This document shows positions 61,922-64,000 of a stretch of 64,000 bases of DNA, piece after piece (position 1 is the first letter of the stretch; every line of letters begins with the position of its first letter). The position numbers were made by a program, and so were the translations under genes. The notes beneath the pieces were generated by a model, which ran no database searches, was not told the DNA's origin, and saw only the letters and a list, made by a program, of their open reading frames with translations. Source of the DNA: MKUN01 sp964481425 (lineage in GTDB: Bacteria; Bacteroidota; Bacteroidia; Chitinophagales; Chitinophagaceae); NCBI GenBank assembly GCA_964481425.1, contig CAYZTM010000017.1:31547-95546 (forward strand), written 5' to 3'.

Positions 61922-63751
61922 CTAGTTCTTTTCCACCCTGATCACCTGGGTATGTGCTGCATCGCTGTATTTAAGCAGGTAGATGCCTGTAGCCAGCCTG
62001 CTCATATCAACGGATGTCTCGTCATTGCTCAACTGCTGTTGTAGCAATATCCTGCCGTTCAGGTCAGTAATGTTTATCGTGCTGTTGGCTGCACGACCAC
62101 CCGATATGTAGAGGTTCAATGTATTGGTCACAGGGTTAGGGAATGCTTGTACACTAAAGGTATTGCCCTCTTTCACAAAGGCGCTTACTACCTGTGTGTA
62201 ATTCACTATGCCCGCTGCATCCGTCGTACGCAGTCTATAGTAATTCATACCGCTTGCAGGCTGCTCATCCCAGTAGGTATAGTCCGATGGGCTGCCTTTC
62301 CCTTGTACAACACCTATCGGGCTAAAGTTCCTGCCATCAGTACTGCGCTGCACGGTGAACGTGCTGCCGTCATCCTCGGTGGCCGTTCTCCAGTCCACAC
62401 GATTGCGGCTGCCGGCATTGCTGGCCATTATCTCGGCCGTTTTTACCGCAAGCCCGATATTATTACCCTGTTGGTCAAACAGTACCACATTGTTCTGCAC
62501 CAATGGAGCAGCCCAGGTCATCACAGGCTTGTTATACGTAGGACTGATCCCTACTACGGGATTTGGCGCATCCAGCACACTGGAATCATCCGCATAGTTA
62601 TTGGTGGCAATGGCCCACGTGTTGGGCGTGCCCAGGTTAAAATCATTCCTGACCAATTTGAGGCGCTTGTTCGTACTATCAAAGTAAGTAACGTAAAAAC
62701 CATTGTTCACCGGCTCAAAACAAATATTGGGCGTAAGGTCCTTATCGGCATCATTATCTATGCTTAGTGCTTGCCATTCATCGGTGTAGTGCGCCCTGAA
62801 GTTATACGTACCCAACACATCTATATTCGCGCCATTGGCGTTCAGGTCCCGTTCAAAGGTCACTATAGCCGTGCAGGAGCTGCTGTCGTTATCGGTATTA
62901 TTTGCCGATACCGAGATGCTGGGTTTACGCATCAGTCCACCCGTCACTCCGCCAACAGTGTCCAGGCGGTAACGCGCTGTGGGTGCATCCACTATATTCG
63001 TAGCCGTCCTTGCGGTAAAAATTCTGCCATCCGGATCCGTATCTGTATCAAACTCATCCCATGCCAGGAAATACCGCCCGTTCGATGCACTGGAGCTTCG
63101 GCCATAGGAAATGGATACATTCCTGAAATGGTTTACCGATGAAGTATCAAAGGCATATTGGGTAGTATAATTATCCCCTCCGTCCGTTGATACGATATAG
63201 ATCACCGAATCTAAGGGCTCGGCATATACGGTATATGCCGCACCTATGCTATATGGACTGGCACCGACTGCAGGATATTGGTAATCGCTGGCAATGTCAA
63301 TATTCCGGTAGGCGTTATCCGGTAACCAGCTGTAGTAATTCTGGGCTATGAAGCTATCGGCATAGCCATCATAGCTGTTGATGTATATCTGGCCTATATA
63401 GTCTATACTATCGTCCTCCAATACCATCAGGAATACCTTTATGCTGGTGGTGTCTGTGCCCACACTACCTACGGTCACTTTCACATGTTTTATATAGGAA
63501 TCGTAGCCGCTATACTCATCTATGGTATTCCATGTCTGGCCGCCATCACGCGATACACGCAATACAAAACCGGTATCTATCGCAAAGGCATCGTACACCC
63601 AGCCGTTAAAAGCAACCGCTACATCCGGGTTGTGCTGGTTGGTCGTCGGCACATTGTGCACGATCACATCAGCCCCAAATAACTGGGCTTGTGACCGGTT
63701 CGACGATAGAATTAAAAACAGGCTGAAAAACAGGAAGCAGATCTTTTTCAT
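61922..63751 (-). CDS. T9SS type A cargo protein with BNR/sialidase-like repeats
   Basis: A ~609-residue secreted protein. The signal peptide is ICFLFFSLFLILSSNRSQAQ. The N-terminal ~400 residues contain propeller-like units with BNR/Asp-box type turns (RVSRDGGQTWNTIDE, YIVSTDGGDNYTTQ). Then come a fibronectin-like segment (NRVDWRTATEDDGSTFTVQRSTDGRNFS...YYRLRTTDAAG) and a type A sorting domain (VQAFPNPVTNTLNLYISG, INITDLNGRIL, ATGIYLLKYSDA). It could be a surface glycan-binding or glycosidase-like protein; no catalytic set is visible. The start at 63751 (MKKIC) gives the best signal peptide. Confidence 0.9.
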   Translation of the reverse strand: MKKICFLFFSLFLILSSNRSQAQLFGADVIVHNVPTTNQHNPDVAVAFNGWVYDAFAIDTGFVLRVSRDGGQTWNTIDEYSGYDSYIKHVKVTVGSVGTDTTSIKVFLMVLEDDSIDYIGQIYINSYDGYADSFIAQNYYSWLPDNAYRNIDIASDYQYPAVGASPYSIGAAYTVYAEPLDSVIYIVSTDGGDNYTTQYAFDTSSVNHFRNVSISYGRSSSASNGRYFLAWDEFDTDTDPDGRIFTARTATNIVDAPTARYRLDTVGGVTGGLMRKPSISVSANNTDNDSSSCTAIVTFERDLNANGANIDVLGTYNFRAHYTDEWQALSIDNDADKDLTPNICFEPVNNGFYVTYFDSTNKRLKLVRNDFNLGTPNTWAIATNNYADDSSVLDAPNPVVGISPTYNKPVMTWAAPLVQNNVVLFDQQGNNIGLAVKTAEIMASNAGSRNRVDWRTATEDDGSTFTVQRSTDGRNFSPIGVVQGKGSPSDYTYWDEQPASGMNYYRLRTTDAAGIVNYTQVVSAFVKEGNTFSVQAFPNPVTNTLNLYISGGRAANSTINITDLNGRILLQQQLSNDETSVDMSRLATGIYLLKYSDAAHTQVIRVEKN

Positions 63752-63950
63752 GATGTTATTTTGAAGCAATAAAATTAATAATAAATACTAATGCAAGCTG
63801 CATGAAAACAGCATTTCGACAATTCACTGTTAATCATACTGTTGCATTTCTTTTAGACGTTCTTAGTAATTTTATCCTTCTGCCATGTCATACAAAAATG
63901 GCTTAAAAACACTTTTCTTATCTTAACAGCCTGAAACTACAGGTATTACC

Positions 63951-64000
63951 ATGCGGATGCACGAAGTAAAGACCGAGGCCGACAAAAAATTATTCATCGA
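63951..64000 (+). CDS. Start of a further gene, cut by the window end
   Basis: An ATG at 63951 opens MRMHEVKTEADKKLFI, 16 residues before the window ends. The x-x-x-EVKT-x-D-K-K-x-FI start resembles acetyltransferase-like proteins of Bacteroidota, but the piece is too short to assign. It is divergent from the T9SS cargo gene. Confidence 0.5.
   Translation, partial: MRMHEVKTEADKKLFI

Overview
The window looks like a chromosomal piece of a Bacteroidota bacterium, most likely from the Chitinophagaceae or a close relative. The evidence is a PorX regulator of the type IX secretion system (T9SS), four secreted proteins with T9SS C-terminal sorting domains of both types, a GLPGLI protein beside a TonB-dependent-receptor-like barrel, a DUF6089 barrel next to NAD kinase, and promoters of the Bacteroidota form (TTG, 19 bases, TAnnTTTG). 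The base composition is near balanced except for one clearly AT-rich block. Two runs of N (100 and 10 bases) show this is a draft assembly.

Layout. 1-4.4 kb: a minus-strand cluster of porX, a small membrane protein, a MoxR ATPase and a truncated TPR-like exported protein. 4.6-11.2 kb: GNAT acetyltransferase, DUF6089 barrel, NAD kinase, a haem-motif/beta-propeller lipoprotein, folB and purL. 11.6-15.4 kb: an AT-rich cassette with a two-gene Hachiman anti-phage system (hamA nuclease, hamB helicase), bounded by a pair of 32-base inverted repeats and lacking any transposase. 15.4-31 kb: lipoprotein hydrolase, rhomboid protease, 2OG oxygenase, T9SS cargo, thioredoxin-like protein, ychF, acyltransferase, a YfiT-type DinB protein, a second MoxR ATPase, and the GLPGLI/TonB-type barrel pair. 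31-44 kb: a GH3 plus beta-lactamase fusion, ispE, a MacB-type ABC ATPase, a PduO-type cobalamin adenosyltransferase, a large choice-of-anchor-L T9SS protein, MtfA-like peptidase, trigger factor and tRNA-Leu(UAG). 44-50 kb: an OmpR-type regulator, a secreted HExxH protein, glycyl-tRNA synthetase, an IS200/REP-type Y1 transposase beside a palindromic 54-base repeat array, then rplT and rpmI. 50-64 kb: miaA, a membrane-lipid cluster (CPBP protease, cdsA, psd), dxs, 5-formyl-THF cyclo-ligase, a DUF4382 lipoprotein, an M16 protease, another T9SS cargo protein and the first codons of a further gene.

How it fits together. Most genes are core metabolism (purine, folate, isoprenoid, phospholipid, translation) mixed with the envelope and secretion functions typical of gliding, T9SS-bearing Bacteroidota. 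The clear accessory parts are the inverted-repeat-bounded Hachiman cassette and the transposase-associated palindromic repeat array. The cassette is the best candidate for a system not described in this form: a defence operon that looks like the cargo of a non-autonomous or invertible element.
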